Under the pieces are notes generated by a model. It was not told the DNA's origin. It saw only the letters and a list, made by a program, of their open reading frames with translations, and searched no databases. Source: Microvirga brassicacearum (GTDB lineage Bacteria > Pseudomonadota > Alphaproteobacteria > Rhizobiales > Beijerinckiaceae). From it: 64,000 nucleotides of DNA. Positions 1 through 8,595 of the stretch are shown here, one piece after another. How positions within the stretch are numbered: position 1 is the stretch's first letter; every line of letters starts with the position of its first letter. A program made the position numbers and the translations under genes. The stretch is from NCBI RefSeq assembly GCF_008757455.1, contig NZ_VCMV01000077.1, forward strand, positions 1 to 64,000, in the 5' to 3' direction.

Positions 1-1
1 C

Positions 2-1096
2 TTTGAAAACCTGACCGACCCCTCGATCTACACGGCGCTGCCAGCCGGGTGGCTGATCGGCACCTCCGACATCGTGCGATCGACGGCTGCCATCGAGGCC
101 GGGCGGTACAAGGTCGTCAACACGGCGGCGGCCGCGGTGATCGTCGCTGTTGCCAACGCCTTGAAAAATCACGACTTCCCGTTCGTCTTCGGTGGCGATG
201 GCGCCGGCTTCGCCCTGCCGCCGGAGCTTCGACCGCTGGCGGCCGAGGCTCTCGCCAACGTGGCGGGCTGGGTGCGCGATGAATTCAGCCTCGAATTGCG
301 GGTCGCCCTCGTCTCGGTCGACGAGTTGCGCGCACGGGGCCTCGACGTTCAGGTGGCGCGGTTCGCCCCATCGCCCAACGTTTCCTACGCGATGTTCACG
401 GGCGGCGGCTTGGCTTACGCAGAGCGCCAGATGAAGGCCGGGGAGTTTGCCGTGGCACCGGCCCCGCGCGGCGCACGGCCCGACCTCAATGGCCTCTCCT
501 GCCGCTTCGAGGAAATCAGGGCCGAGAACGGGTTGATCCTTTCGCTGATCGCGATCCCGGCCTCGCCCAACGTGGATCAGGCGGACTTCAACCACTTGAT
601 CGGCGACGTGCTGCGGCTGGCCGAAGGGCGCAACGGAGCGAGCCGCCCGGTTCCCGATGGCGGACCGTCGATGCTCTCGCCGTTCAGGGGCTTCGATATC
701 GAGAAGAAGACGCTGCAGAATCCGGGACTTATGGCCGCGACGCGACTCGCCGTCAGAAGGCTGATCTCCTTCGCGATCTTCAAGTCGAATCGCCGCGTCG
801 GCACGTTCGATCCCACGACCTACCGCCAGCAGCTCGTCGACAACACCGATTTCCGCAAGTTCGACGACGGCCTGCGCATGACGCTCGATTGCACGCCCGC
901 ATTGGCCGACGATCTGGAGCGGCTCCTGATCGACGCCGAACAGAGGGGCATCGCCCGCTATGGCATGCACCGGCAGGACGCCGCGCTCATGACCTGCTTC
1001 GTCCCCTCGGCCACGCGCAGCGACCATATCCATTTCGTCGACGGCGCCATGGGCGGGTATGCGATGGCGGCGCGGGCGCTGAAGCCGGCCGCCTGA
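2..1096 (+). CDS. DUF3095 family protein (5' end outside window)
   Basis: The reading frame is open to the left edge, so the N-terminus lies outside the window and about 364 residues are visible. The pattern DIVRSTAAIEAGRYK followed about 30 residues later by FVFGGDGAGF is what I associate with DUF3095 proteins. The DIVxST and GGDG pair also recalls the metal-binding strands of class III nucleotidyl cyclases, but a cyclase activity is only inference and no substrate-specificity residues were assigned. The gene stops immediately before the convergent ribF stop codon, with no spacer. A GTG at 74 is an internal codon, not a start, because the homologous-looking sequence begins upstream of it. 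Confidence 0.8.
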   Translation, partial: FENLTDPSIYTALPAGWLIGTSDIVRSTAAIEAGRYKVVNTAAAAVIVAVANALKNHDFPFVFGGDGAGFALPPELRPLAAEALANVAGWVRDEFSLELRVALVSVDELRARGLDVQVARFAPSPNVSYAMFTGGGLAYAERQMKAGEFAVAPAPRGARPDLNGLSCRFEEIRAENGLILSLIAIPASPNVDQADFNHLIGDVLRLAEGRNGASRPVPDGGPSMLSPFRGFDIEKKTLQNPGLMAATRLAVRRLISFAIFKSNRRVGTFDPTTYRQQLVDNTDFRKFDDGLRMTLDCTPALADDLERLLIDAEQRGIARYGMHRQDAALMTCFVPSATRSDHIHFVDGAMGGYAMAARALKPAA

Positions 1097-2065
1097 TCAG
1101 CCGATCATCGAGAGGGTGCTGTCGCGCGCCAGGATCGCCCTCGCCTCCCGCGCGTCCAGATCCATCCGCGCGATGAGGGGCTCGATCCCGTCGAACTTTT
1201 CCTCACCGCGGATCCAGCCTGCGAATTCCACGTCGATCTCGCGGCCGTAAAGATCTCCCGCATAGTCGAAGAGGTGGACCTCCAGGAGCGGTGCGCCATT
1301 GTCGAAAGTCGGCCGCCGCCCGAAGCTCGCCACCCCGTCGATGAGGGCCCCGTCCACGCATGCCCGGACCGCATAGATGCCGTGGCGTAGGCGGCAATCC
1401 TCGGGAAGGCGCATGTTGGCGGTCGGGTAGCCGAGTTCGCGCCCGCGCTTCTCGCCATGCCGGACCTCGGCCCGAACGAACCAGCGGTAGCCGAGCAGCC
1501 GGTTTGCCTCGCCGATCCGACCCTCCTCCAACGCCTGGCGGATCGCGCTGGACGACACCGGCTCCGTGCCCTCGGTCACCGCAGGCGCCACATGGCAGTC
1601 GAGACCGCGCGCGCCGCACAGGTGGCGCATGATGGCGGGTGTTCCGGTCCGGCCGTGGCCGAAGTGAAAATCGTAACCGATCATCACGCCCGACAATTTG
1701 AGGTCCCGGGCCAGCAGATCGACAAAGCCTTCCGCGTCCAGTGCGGCGAATTCGCGATCGAAGGCGCGCACGAACACCCCCGACAAACCCAAGCGCGCGA
1801 GGATCGCCAGTTTGATGGGTTCCGGCGTCAGGCGGAACATCGGCTTGTCGGGCTGGAAGAATGAGCGGGGATGCGGCTCGAAAGTCAAAACGGCGCTGGG
1901 GCGTTTCAACCCCAGCGTCAAGCGGATCAGCTGCTGGTGCCCGCGATGAACGCCGTCGAAATTGCCGATCGCCGCGACCGCGCCCACGAGACGCGGCGGC
2001 ACCGGTTCGCCGTCACGGCAGACGGAGAATGTGGGCGAATTCGGCGAAAGCGGATTCTGCAGCAT
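1097..2065 (-). CDS. ribF: bifunctional riboflavin kinase / FAD synthetase
   Basis: RibF phosphorylates riboflavin to FMN and adenylylates FMN to FAD in the cytosol. The 322-residue length is normal for the family. The N-terminal FAD synthetase domain carries the nucleotidyl-transferase signature GNFDGVHRGH at residues 34-43 and SSSAIR near residue 170. The C-terminal kinase domain has the GYPTANM flavin/ATP motif near residue 215. The HAD-IIA hydrolase gene lies upstream on the same strand, a pairing I recall from many Hyphomicrobiales, so the two may be co-transcribed. The first ATG gives the expected short lead before the GNFDG motif. Confidence 0.96.
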   Translation of the reverse strand: MLQNPLSPNSPTFSVCRDGEPVPPRLVGAVAAIGNFDGVHRGHQQLIRLTLGLKRPSAVLTFEPHPRSFFQPDKPMFRLTPEPIKLAILARLGLSGVFVRAFDREFAALDAEGFVDLLARDLKLSGVMIGYDFHFGHGRTGTPAIMRHLCGARGLDCHVAPAVTEGTEPVSSSAIRQALEEGRIGEANRLLGYRWFVRAEVRHGEKRGRELGYPTANMRLPEDCRLRHGIYAVRACVDGALIDGVASFGRRPTFDNGAPLLEVHLFDYAGDLYGREIDVEFAGWIRGEEKFDGIEPLIARMDLDAREARAILARDSTLSMIG

Positions 2066-2134
2066 GGATTGAAATCAGGTGCCTCAGCGGCCGCGACCGT
2101 GTCGAAAACCCGCCCGGAGGTCAAGCGACGGCGT

Positions 2135-3016
2135 TTATGCCGCCCAGGACAGGGTGGTGGTGATCGCCTGCGGCCGCGCCGCTTGGCGATCCACCCAATC
2201 CTGCACATGTTGCGATACCAGCGCGCCCTGATGCAGGTTGAGTTCCTCGGCGTGAATGCCGCGGGCGATCAGGAGCGAGTCGATCCCGAATGCGACGGCA
2301 CCCGCAATATCCGTGCGGATCGCGTCGCCGATCGCCAGCACGCGCGATTTCGCGATCTCGTGTCCGGCAAGCGCGGCGGCCTTTGCGACAGCGCGCTCAT
2401 AGATCGGAACGTGCGGCTTGCCCGCATAATAGACCGGCCCGCCCAATTCTTCGTAGGCAAGCCCGATCGCCCCCGCGCAGGGGATGATCATGTGGCCACG
2501 CTCGACGAGCAGGTCCGGGTTGGCGCAAATCATCAGCAGATTACGCCGCAACATGGCCTCGAGCCGGAGCAGGTAGTCTGCGGCGGTCTCCCGTTCGTCG
2601 TTTTCCAACCCGGTACAGACGACGTAATCCGCCTCCTCGATGGTGCCGAAGCGGATGCCGAGGTCGGCAAACATCGGCAAGTCGCGTTGCGGGCCGATGT
2701 GGTGCACCACCTGTCGCAGCCGCTCCTCAATGGCAAGCCGGGTCAGATCGCCGGATGTCACGATGGCATCGTAGGCGGATCGAGGAATGCCGAACCCATC
2801 GAGCTGCGTGGCGACAGAAGCGCCCGGGCGCGGCGCGTTGGACACCAGGACGACGTGACCGCCGCCGCCGCGAAACCGCGTCAGCGCTTCGCCCGCGGCC
2901 TCATAGGCCTTCACGCCGTTATGCAGCACGCCCCAGATATCGCAGAGCACGAGGTCGTAGCGGTTGGCCAAGGGCTGCAGGCCCTCGACAAGCGCGGGGC
3001 GAAAGGGGGCGGTCAT
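2135..3016 (-). CDS. HAD-superfamily class IIA hydrolase (TIGR01459-like)
   Basis: A 293-residue protein with the HAD fold. The nucleophile loop is CDIWGVLHNG at residues 25-34, motif II is VLVSNAPRPG near residue 57, and motif IV is AIGDAIRTDIAGA near residue 235, with a class IIA cap between. In most HAD phosphatases the second residue after the nucleophile Asp is another Asp; here it is Trp (D-I-W), which I believe is normal for this subfamily. The substrate is unknown; NagD-like sugar or nucleotide phosphatase activity is a guess. It is transcribed in the same direction as ribF, 69 bases upstream of it. Confidence 0.85.
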   Translation of the reverse strand: MTAPFRPALVEGLQPLANRYDLVLCDIWGVLHNGVKAYEAAGEALTRFRGGGGHVVLVSNAPRPGASVATQLDGFGIPRSAYDAIVTSGDLTRLAIEERLRQVVHHIGPQRDLPMFADLGIRFGTIEEADYVVCTGLENDERETAADYLLRLEAMLRRNLLMICANPDLLVERGHMIIPCAGAIGLAYEELGGPVYYAGKPHVPIYERAVAKAAALAGHEIAKSRVLAIGDAIRTDIAGAVAFGIDSLLIARGIHAEELNLHQGALVSQHVQDWVDRQAARPQAITTTLSWAA

Positions 3017-3068
3017 GACATCTCGCTGGCTGTTTCAGCCGGGCGGGTAGGCTCTTGGCGCCGCCGAG

Positions 3069-4424
3069 TCAACCGGCGCGGCGAAGATCGGAGGGCCCGA
3101 CCTGCCCCGCTTCAAGCACCTCGGCGCGAACCGCGCGCGGGGGTGCGAAGACGAAACCCTGGGCCAGCGGGATGCAGAGGTCGATGAGGGTCGGCACCAT
3201 GTCTTCATGCTCGACCCGGTCCGCGATCAGCTTGATGCCTGCCCGGCGCAGGGTGACGGCGAAATCGCGCACGCTGATTTCGGCTTCGTTGTCGGCAGCA
3301 GCCGTGGCAATCAGCATGTCGGCCGGCAGCTTGAGGAAGCGGATTCCGCGATCCGAGAGGGCGCGGGCGTCGAACGCCAGATCCGGCGCCTGATCGAGGG
3401 ACAACGACAGGCCGCGATTCCCCAGGCCTGAGAACGCTTCCTTCTGGTCGCCATCGAGACTGCGCCAGCAGCGTTGCGACAATTCGAGCACGATCTTGCC
3501 GGCGATATCCGGCGCGGACGCGGCGAGCGCCATGAGAGAGTCGAGGAAACCCGCATCCCTGACCGAGCGAGGCGACAGATTGACCGCCACGATCGCTTCG
3601 CTGCGGCGGGCCACGAGGTGGCGCGCGACCGCGATGGCGCGTGTCAGGACGCGGCGGTCGAATTCCGGCGCGCGGCCGAGCCGTTCGAGATGCGACAGAA
3701 ACTCGGCCGGAGCCAGAAGGGTGCCGTCTTCGAGCCGCAGGCGGGCCAGCGCTTCGTAAAAGCGCACCTTGCGCTGCGGCAGCGCAACGACCGGCTGCAG
3801 ATGCAGCTCGACCCGATCCGCCTCGAACGCCTGGGTGACCAATCGTGTGCGCCGAATCTCGCTCTCGCTCTCCGCGGGGCGAACCGGCAGGAGCGACGGA
3901 TCGGGCTGGAGGGCGATCTGTGGGGCGGCTGTCGCCGCCGCTCGGCGCTCGGGGACGATCTTCAGGGAGGGGCGTTCTGCCTCCCCATCCTTGGGCGAAA
4001 GCTGCAGGCTGTCCTTGAGATCCGACACGTCGCGGTGCTGGGCCGCGACGTTGCGGGCAAGTTCGCGCACCACGCCACCCAGAAGACCCACCGTGCCCGT
4101 CACCTCGGCCATGGTCGAGCGCAGCACGGGAGAGCCGGGGTTCGGCATGCGCGCCTGCTGCTCCAGACGCAGCAAGCGGCTGGCTAGAAAATCGAGTTCC
4201 TGAGAATTCCGAAGCGCGTTTTTTGCCGCCGCACCGGCCTTTTGCCACGCTGCTGCCAGGGCCGTGAGAGCCGCCACATGAAACAGCATGAGCGCGACCG
4301 TTGCCGCGGCAATCTCGGTCGCATAGGCGATCACGACGAGCGCGGCAGCGGCGGTCAATCCGCCTGCGACCAGCCTGGCTTCACCCGTTTCGAGCCATTT
4401 GCGATGTCTGACTGTTTCAACCAT
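3069..4424 (-). CDS. membrane-anchored degenerate EAL domain protein
   Basis: Two hydrophobic stretches near the N-terminus (residues about 15-60) anchor the protein, followed by a linker and a C-terminal EAL domain from about residue 195. The signature Glu is kept in YEALARL, as are VNLSPRS, a Lys in FLKLP and QGFVFAPP at the end. The metal-binding Asp pair normally read as DDFG is replaced by DQAPDL, ELTE is ELSQ and AEGVE is ADRVE. Loss of these ligands argues that it does not hydrolyse cyclic di-GMP and may instead bind it or a partner. I chose the ATG at 4424, preceded by GGGGAC; a longer frame starts at 4517 but adds 31 residues of poor quality. Confidence 0.83.
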   Translation of the reverse strand: MVETVRHRKWLETGEARLVAGGLTAAAALVVIAYATEIAAATVALMLFHVAALTALAAAWQKAGAAAKNALRNSQELDFLASRLLRLEQQARMPNPGSPVLRSTMAEVTGTVGLLGGVVRELARNVAAQHRDVSDLKDSLQLSPKDGEAERPSLKIVPERRAAATAAPQIALQPDPSLLPVRPAESESEIRRTRLVTQAFEADRVELHLQPVVALPQRKVRFYEALARLRLEDGTLLAPAEFLSHLERLGRAPEFDRRVLTRAIAVARHLVARRSEAIVAVNLSPRSVRDAGFLDSLMALAASAPDIAGKIVLELSQRCWRSLDGDQKEAFSGLGNRGLSLSLDQAPDLAFDARALSDRGIRFLKLPADMLIATAAADNEAEISVRDFAVTLRRAGIKLIADRVEHEDMVPTLIDLCIPLAQGFVFAPPRAVRAEVLEAGQVGPSDLRRAG

Positions 4425-4661
4425 GGGTGTCCCCGGTCCCGTGGTTCGGCTTTCCCCTTGGAAAGACCGGCGAATCACCGTTGTGACGATGTTGTCCGAC
4501 GGCGGCTGCGATCGCAAGAGTCGCGCCTTACGTAAACCGCCTTTTCACACGATTTGCGGGCGCCGCATGAGCCTCTTGAACAGGCGAGCGCAGACTTCTT
4601 TTGCGGCCGCCCGAAACGGCTGATACGGTCGGAATGGACACCATTCTGACCAGGGACCGAC

Positions 4662-6008
4662 ATGACCGCCCATTCAGCTCGCGCCGCCAACGACATCGCC
4701 GCCCCTAACGATCTCGATGCTTGGTGGCTTCCGTTTACGGCCAACCGCTCCTTCAAGCAGCGCCCGCGCATGATCGCTCGCGCCAAGGGCATGTACTATT
4801 ACACGCCCGAGGGCCGGGAGGTCATCGATGGCGCGGCAGGTTTGTGGTGCTGCAATGCGGGCCATAACCGGGACGAGATCACGGCCGCAATCCAAAAACA
4901 GGCGGCCGAACTCGATTATTCGCCGGCCTTCCAGTTCGGTCATTCGGGCGGTTTCGCGATCGCGTCCCGCATCGCCCAGCTGGCGCCCGGCGATCTCGAC
5001 CATGTGTTCTTCTGCAATTCCGGCTCTGAGGCCGCCGACACCGCGCTGAAGATCGCGCTGGCCTATTGGAACGTCACCGGCCAGGGCAGCCGCACGCGGC
5101 TCATCGGCCGCGAGCGCGGCTATCACGGTGTCGGCTTCGGCGGCATCTCGGTCGGCGGCATCGTCAAGAACCGCCAGTTCTTCGGCACCCTGCTGGCCGG
5201 CGTCGATCACCTGCCGCATACCTATAACCGCGCCGAACAGGCCTTTTCGCGCGGCGAGCCGGAATGGGGCGCGCATCTGGCGGACGATCTCGAGCGCATT
5301 GTTGCGCTTCATGACGCTTCCACCATTGCGGCCGTGATCGTCGAGCCGATGGCGGGTTCCACCGGCGTGCTGCCGCCGCCGAAGGGTTATCTCCAGCGCC
5401 TGCGCCAGATTTGCGACAAATACGGCATCCTGCTGATCTTCGACGAGGTCATTACCGGCTTCGGACGCCTCGGCACCGCCTTCGCGGCCGAGCGTTACGG
5501 CGTCATCCCGGACATGATCACCTTCGCCAAGGGCGTCAATTCGGGCACCGTGCCGATGGGCGGCGTCGTTGTCCGCAAGGGCCTCTACGACGCCTTCATG
5601 AAGGGCCCGGAGAACATGATCGAACTGTTCCACGGCTATACGTATTCGGGCCATCCGCTCGCCTGCGCGTCGGCCCTGGCAGCCCAGGATATCTATCGCG
5701 ACGAAAAGCTGTTCGAGCGCGCCAAGACCCTGGAGCCGATCTGGGCCGATGCGATCCACGGCCTGAAGGACCTGCCGAACGTCCTCGATATCCGCACTAT
5801 CGGGCTGGTAGGCGCCATCGACCTCGCGTCCCGCCCGGATGCGGTCGGCGCGCGCGCCTTCGAGGCAATGGACCGGGGATTCAACGAAGGCCTCATGATG
5901 CGCATCACCGGAGACACCCTGGCGCTGTCGCCGCCGCTCATCGTCACCGAGGAACAGATCGGCGAAATTGCCGACAAGCTCGCGAAGGTGATCCGCGCGG
6001 TCGCGTAG
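4662..6008 (+). CDS. class III omega-aminotransferase (beta-alanine:pyruvate transaminase type)
   Basis: A PLP-dependent fold-type I transaminase of 448 residues, normal for the family. Visible features are the N-terminal WWLPFTANRSF, GLWCCNAGHN, the phosphate-binding CNSGSEAADTALK near residue 123, the IFDEVITGFGRLG motif near residue 260 and the PLP Lys in ITFAKGVNSG (about residue 290). The WLPFTANR start and GYTYSGHP segment are typical of omega-amino acid:pyruvate aminotransferases acting on beta-alanine or related amines; the exact substrate cannot be fixed from sequence. The gene stands alone, divergent from the EAL gene and followed by dispersed repeats. Confidence 0.9.
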   Translation: MTAHSARAANDIAAPNDLDAWWLPFTANRSFKQRPRMIARAKGMYYYTPEGREVIDGAAGLWCCNAGHNRDEITAAIQKQAAELDYSPAFQFGHSGGFAIASRIAQLAPGDLDHVFFCNSGSEAADTALKIALAYWNVTGQGSRTRLIGRERGYHGVGFGGISVGGIVKNRQFFGTLLAGVDHLPHTYNRAEQAFSRGEPEWGAHLADDLERIVALHDASTIAAVIVEPMAGSTGVLPPPKGYLQRLRQICDKYGILLIFDEVITGFGRLGTAFAAERYGVIPDMITFAKGVNSGTVPMGGVVVRKGLYDAFMKGPENMIELFHGYTYSGHPLACASALAAQDIYRDEKLFERAKTLEPIWADAIHGLKDLPNVLDIRTIGLVGAIDLASRPDAVGARAFEAMDRGFNEGLMMRITGDTLALSPPLIVTEEQIGEIADKLAKVIRAVA

Positions 6009-6009
6009 G

Positions 6010-6240
6010 GGTCTCTCAGGATGAGGAACGTGGTCCCATAGTCTCCTCGTGAGGAAGCGCGACAGCGCTGTCTCGAAGGACGAGGCGTCTCCAGTGACCG
6101 CTGGAGGATCCTTCGAGACGGCCTGCGGCCTCCTCAGGATGAGGTGGGACACGCGGGACCGCATTGTTTTCGCCGACCCCATAGCTCATCCTGAGGGACG
6201 CGTAGCGGGCATCTCGAAGGACGAGGCGTCTCCAGGAGCG
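6010..6240. repeat. cluster of three dispersed palindromic repeat units (family B)
   Basis: This covers most of the 316-base gap between the aminotransferase and hisS. Three related units carry the core TCTCGAAGGACGAGGCGTCT or its inverse: 6046-6094, inverted 6102-6144, and 6183-6238. Each has CTCATCCTGAGG or a variant at the other end with a small internal hairpin. The first two units are head to head and could fold into one long cruciform. Similar units occur again at 27991-28226. Elements like this are widespread in Hyphomicrobiales genomes. I saw no open frame of coding quality in the gap. Confidence 0.8.
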
Positions 6241-6324
6241 CTCGGCCGCAACGCTTGCTCCCCTTGGCTTCGCGGGGTAGGACGCGGCATGCTCTTTTGT
6301 TGAAAAGAAACGGCCACCCCGAAC

Positions 6325-7806
6325 ATGTCCAAAGCCGACACAATCAAGGCTCGCGCGCCGCGCGGCTTCGCCGATCGCGGCCCGGCCGATCTTGCCGCCT
6401 CCGAGCGGATGCTCGCCAAGATCCGCGAGACCTTCGAGCTTTACGGGTTCGACGGCGTCGAGACATCGTTCGTCGAATATACCGAAGCGCTGGGCAAGTT
6501 CCTGCCGGATCAGGATCGGCCGAACGAAGGCGTGTTCTCGTTCCAGGACGACGACGAGCAATGGCTGTCGCTGCGCTATGATCTGACGGCGCCGCTGGCG
6601 CGCTTCGTGGCGGAGAATTTCGACGCGCTGCCGAAGCCCTATCGCAGCTACCGCGCCGGCTGGGTCTTCCGCAACGAAAAGCCGGGACCGGGCCGCTTCC
6701 GCCAGTTCATGCAGTTCGACGCCGATACGGTGGGCTCGGCTTCAGTCGCGGCCGATGCCGAGATGTGCATGATGGCGGCGGACACGCTCGACAACCTCGG
6801 GCTCGCGGGTCAGTACGTCATCAAGATCAACAACCGGAAGGTGCTCGACGGCGTGCTCGAAGCCATCGGCATCGCGGGCGAAGGCCAAGCTGGGCAGCGG
6901 CTCACCGTGCTGCGCGCCATCGACAAGCTGGACCGGCTTGGCGCCGACGGGGTCGCCCAGTTGCTCGGGGAAGGCCGCAAGGACGAAAGTGGCGACTTCA
7001 CCAAAGGAGCCGGGCTCTCTCCCGCAGCGACCGAACGTGTCCTCGCCTTCACCCAAGCGCAGGGCGCGACCGGCGCCGAGACCATTGAAAACCTCCGCAA
7101 GGTGGTGAGCGGATCGGCCCGGGGCGAGGAAGGAGCGACGGAGTTGGCGGAGATCGCAGCCCTTGTCGAGACCTCCGGCTATGCCGATCGCGTCATCATC
7201 GACCCCTCCGTGGTCCGCGGCCTCGAATATTACACCGGCCCCGTCTATGAGGCCGAGCTGACCTTCCAGGTTCAGGACGAGGACGGACGTCCGGTCCGTT
7301 TCGGCTCGGTCGGCGGTGGCGGGCGGTATGACGGGCTGGTCGGCCGTTTCCGGCCGGAGCCGGTTCCGGCGACAGGCTTCTCCATTGGCGTGTCGCGCCT
7401 ATTCTCGGCCCTGAAGGCGGTCAAAAGTCCCATCGTCTCGGGCAGCGAGCAGCCGGGCCCGGTGGTGGTGCTCGTCATGGACAAGGACCAGGTCGCCTCC
7501 TATCAGCGCATGGTCTCGACCTTGCGCAAGGCCGGCATCCGGGCGGAATTCTATCTCGGCTCGTCGGGCATGAAGGCGCAGATGAAGTATGCCGACAAGC
7601 GCAACAGCCCTTGCGTCATCATTCAGGGCTCGAACGAGCGCGAGCGCGGCGAGGTCGAGATCAAAGACCTGATCGAGGGTGCGAAGGCGGCCGCGGCCAT
7701 GGGCTCCAACGCCGAATGGAAAGCCGCCCGCCCGGCACAGTTTTCGGTGGCCGAGGACAAGCTGGTGGACGCGGTGCGGGACGTCCTGTCCCGCCATTTC
7801 GGCTAG
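6325..7806 (+). CDS. hisS: histidine--tRNA ligase, divergent alphaproteobacterial type
   Basis: A class II aminoacyl-tRNA synthetase that charges tRNA-His. At 493 residues it is about 70 longer than the enterobacterial enzyme. Motif 2 reads [18 protein letters not shown] near residue 114, unlike the usual FRHERPQKGRYRQFHQ. The histidine signature is [11 protein letters not shown] near residue 298, motif 3 lies around [13 protein letters not shown], and the C-terminal anticodon domain runs from about residue 385. From the literature, several alphaproteobacteria have a tRNA-His lacking G-1 and a co-adapted HisRS, and this motif 2 loop fits that type. The TAG stop lies in the end of a dispersed repeat. 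Confidence 0.95.
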   Translation: MSKADTIKARAPRGFADRGPADLAASERMLAKIRETFELYGFDGVETSFVEYTEALGKFLPDQDRPNEGVFSFQDDDEQWLSLRYDLTAPLARFVAENFDALPKPYRSYRAGWVFRNEKPGPGRFRQFMQFDADTVGSASVAADAEMCMMAADTLDNLGLAGQYVIKINNRKVLDGVLEAIGIAGEGQAGQRLTVLRAIDKLDRLGADGVAQLLGEGRKDESGDFTKGAGLSPAATERVLAFTQAQGATGAETIENLRKVVSGSARGEEGATELAEIAALVETSGYADRVIIDPSVVRGLEYYTGPVYEAELTFQVQDEDGRPVRFGSVGGGGRYDGLVGRFRPEPVPATGFSIGVSRLFSALKAVKSPIVSGSEQPGPVVVLVMDKDQVASYQRMVSTLRKAGIRAEFYLGSSGMKAQMKYADKRNSPCVIIQGSNERERGEVEIKDLIEGAKAAAAMGSNAEWKAARPAQFSVAEDKLVDAVRDVLSRHFG

Positions 7807-7908
7807 AGTCGGATTCCGTTTCTTCGAATCTGATCCGGCTCTATCTCTTTGTTTTGGCGCATGATCTTTCGGCGAACCGGTAGCCACTTCGCCGGATCAG
7901 GCTCTAAG
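7804..7908. repeat. dispersed imperfect palindrome (family A), copy 1
   Basis: About 105 bases beginning TAGAGTCGGATTC and ending GGATCAGGCTCTAA, with an internal GGCGAACCGGTAGCCACTTCGCC hairpin-like core divided across the element. A second copy at 27028-27110 shares GAGTCGGATTC, GCATGATC, TTCGGCGAACCGGTA, CCACTTCGCCGGATCA and GCTCTAA. Its left end supplies the TAG stop of hisS. I recall very similar elements as abundant extragenic repeats in Hyphomicrobiales genomes. Whether it acts as a transcription terminator or mRNA stabiliser for hisS is not shown. Confidence 0.8.
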
Positions 7909-7998
7909 ATCGAGCGCTTTCACTTCTCGCCGGTCGTGGTGGAACCGAAGGGCGGTCCTGCCTGTTGATATGCAAGCTTGACCATCAGGAGAGACATC

Positions 7999-8493
7999 GT
8001 GCCGAAAGCCAAGACGGATACGAAGAAGACCGGCGGGAAATCCAAAAAGAAGGATTCCGGCGCGAAACTGTCCAAGGCCTTTCGCAATTTCGGTCCGATC
8101 AAGGAACTGATGAACTCGGATCTTGGCCGCGAGATTCTGGCCGACGTCCTCGTTGCGGCAGCCGGCGCCGCCGCGGTCGCGCTCACCAAGAGCCGCAGCG
8201 GCAAGAAGGCCGGAGTGGCTGCTGCCGATGCCGGCACGGCGGCGAAGGACGCAGCACGGGACGCCGTCCAGACCGCGGCCGGCGCGGTCGCCAATGTGGT
8301 CACGGATGCGGCTCGCCATTTCCTCCCCGCCTCGCTTCTGGCCGACGATCAAAAGCCCGCGGAGACCCGTCCGGAGGCAGCCCGTCGCCGCGCAACCCCC
8401 AAGCCGAAGCCGGCTGCAGGTTCGGCGACGCCGAAGAAGCGCAAGGCCGCCGCGCGCAAGACGTCCGCCGCGCACACGATTGCCGAGACCTGA
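7999..8493 (+). CDS. small Lys/Ala-rich basic protein, unknown function
   Basis: I do not recognise a named family. The 164-residue product has a Lys-rich head (KAKTDTKKTGGKSKKK), a central Ala-rich amphipathic region with FGPIKELMNSDLGREILADV, and a basic tail rich in Lys, Arg, Ala and Pro (PKPKPAAGSATPKKRKAAAR). Such tails recall histone H1-like or phasin-like proteins and suggest binding to DNA or another polyanion; that is inference. The GTG at 7999 is preferred over an upstream in-frame codon at 7978 because AGGAGA sits about 7 bases before it. It lies between hisS and hisZ on the same strand. Confidence 0.75.
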   Translation: MPKAKTDTKKTGGKSKKKDSGAKLSKAFRNFGPIKELMNSDLGREILADVLVAAAGAAAVALTKSRSGKKAGVAAADAGTAAKDAARDAVQTAAGAVANVVTDAARHFLPASLLADDQKPAETRPEAARRRATPKPKPAAGSATPKKRKAAARKTSAAHTIAET

Positions 8494-8595
8494 TCCGCCG
8501 AGGATCCCTCCGTTCACCCTGCTTTCCGAAAACGGTCGCCTTCCCGGCAAAGCGTTGCTAGAGAGCATGCCGGATAAAGGACCAGAGCGACGCCA

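Noticed and set aside
1871..3187. Long plus-strand frame (438 codons) opposite ribF and the HAD gene
   Set aside because: Antisense shadow of two recognised genes in GC-rich DNA; Arg-rich with no family features.
4674..6182. 502-codon minus-strand frame opposite the aminotransferase
   Set aside because: Antisense shadow; the plus strand encodes a clear PLP enzyme with all motifs.
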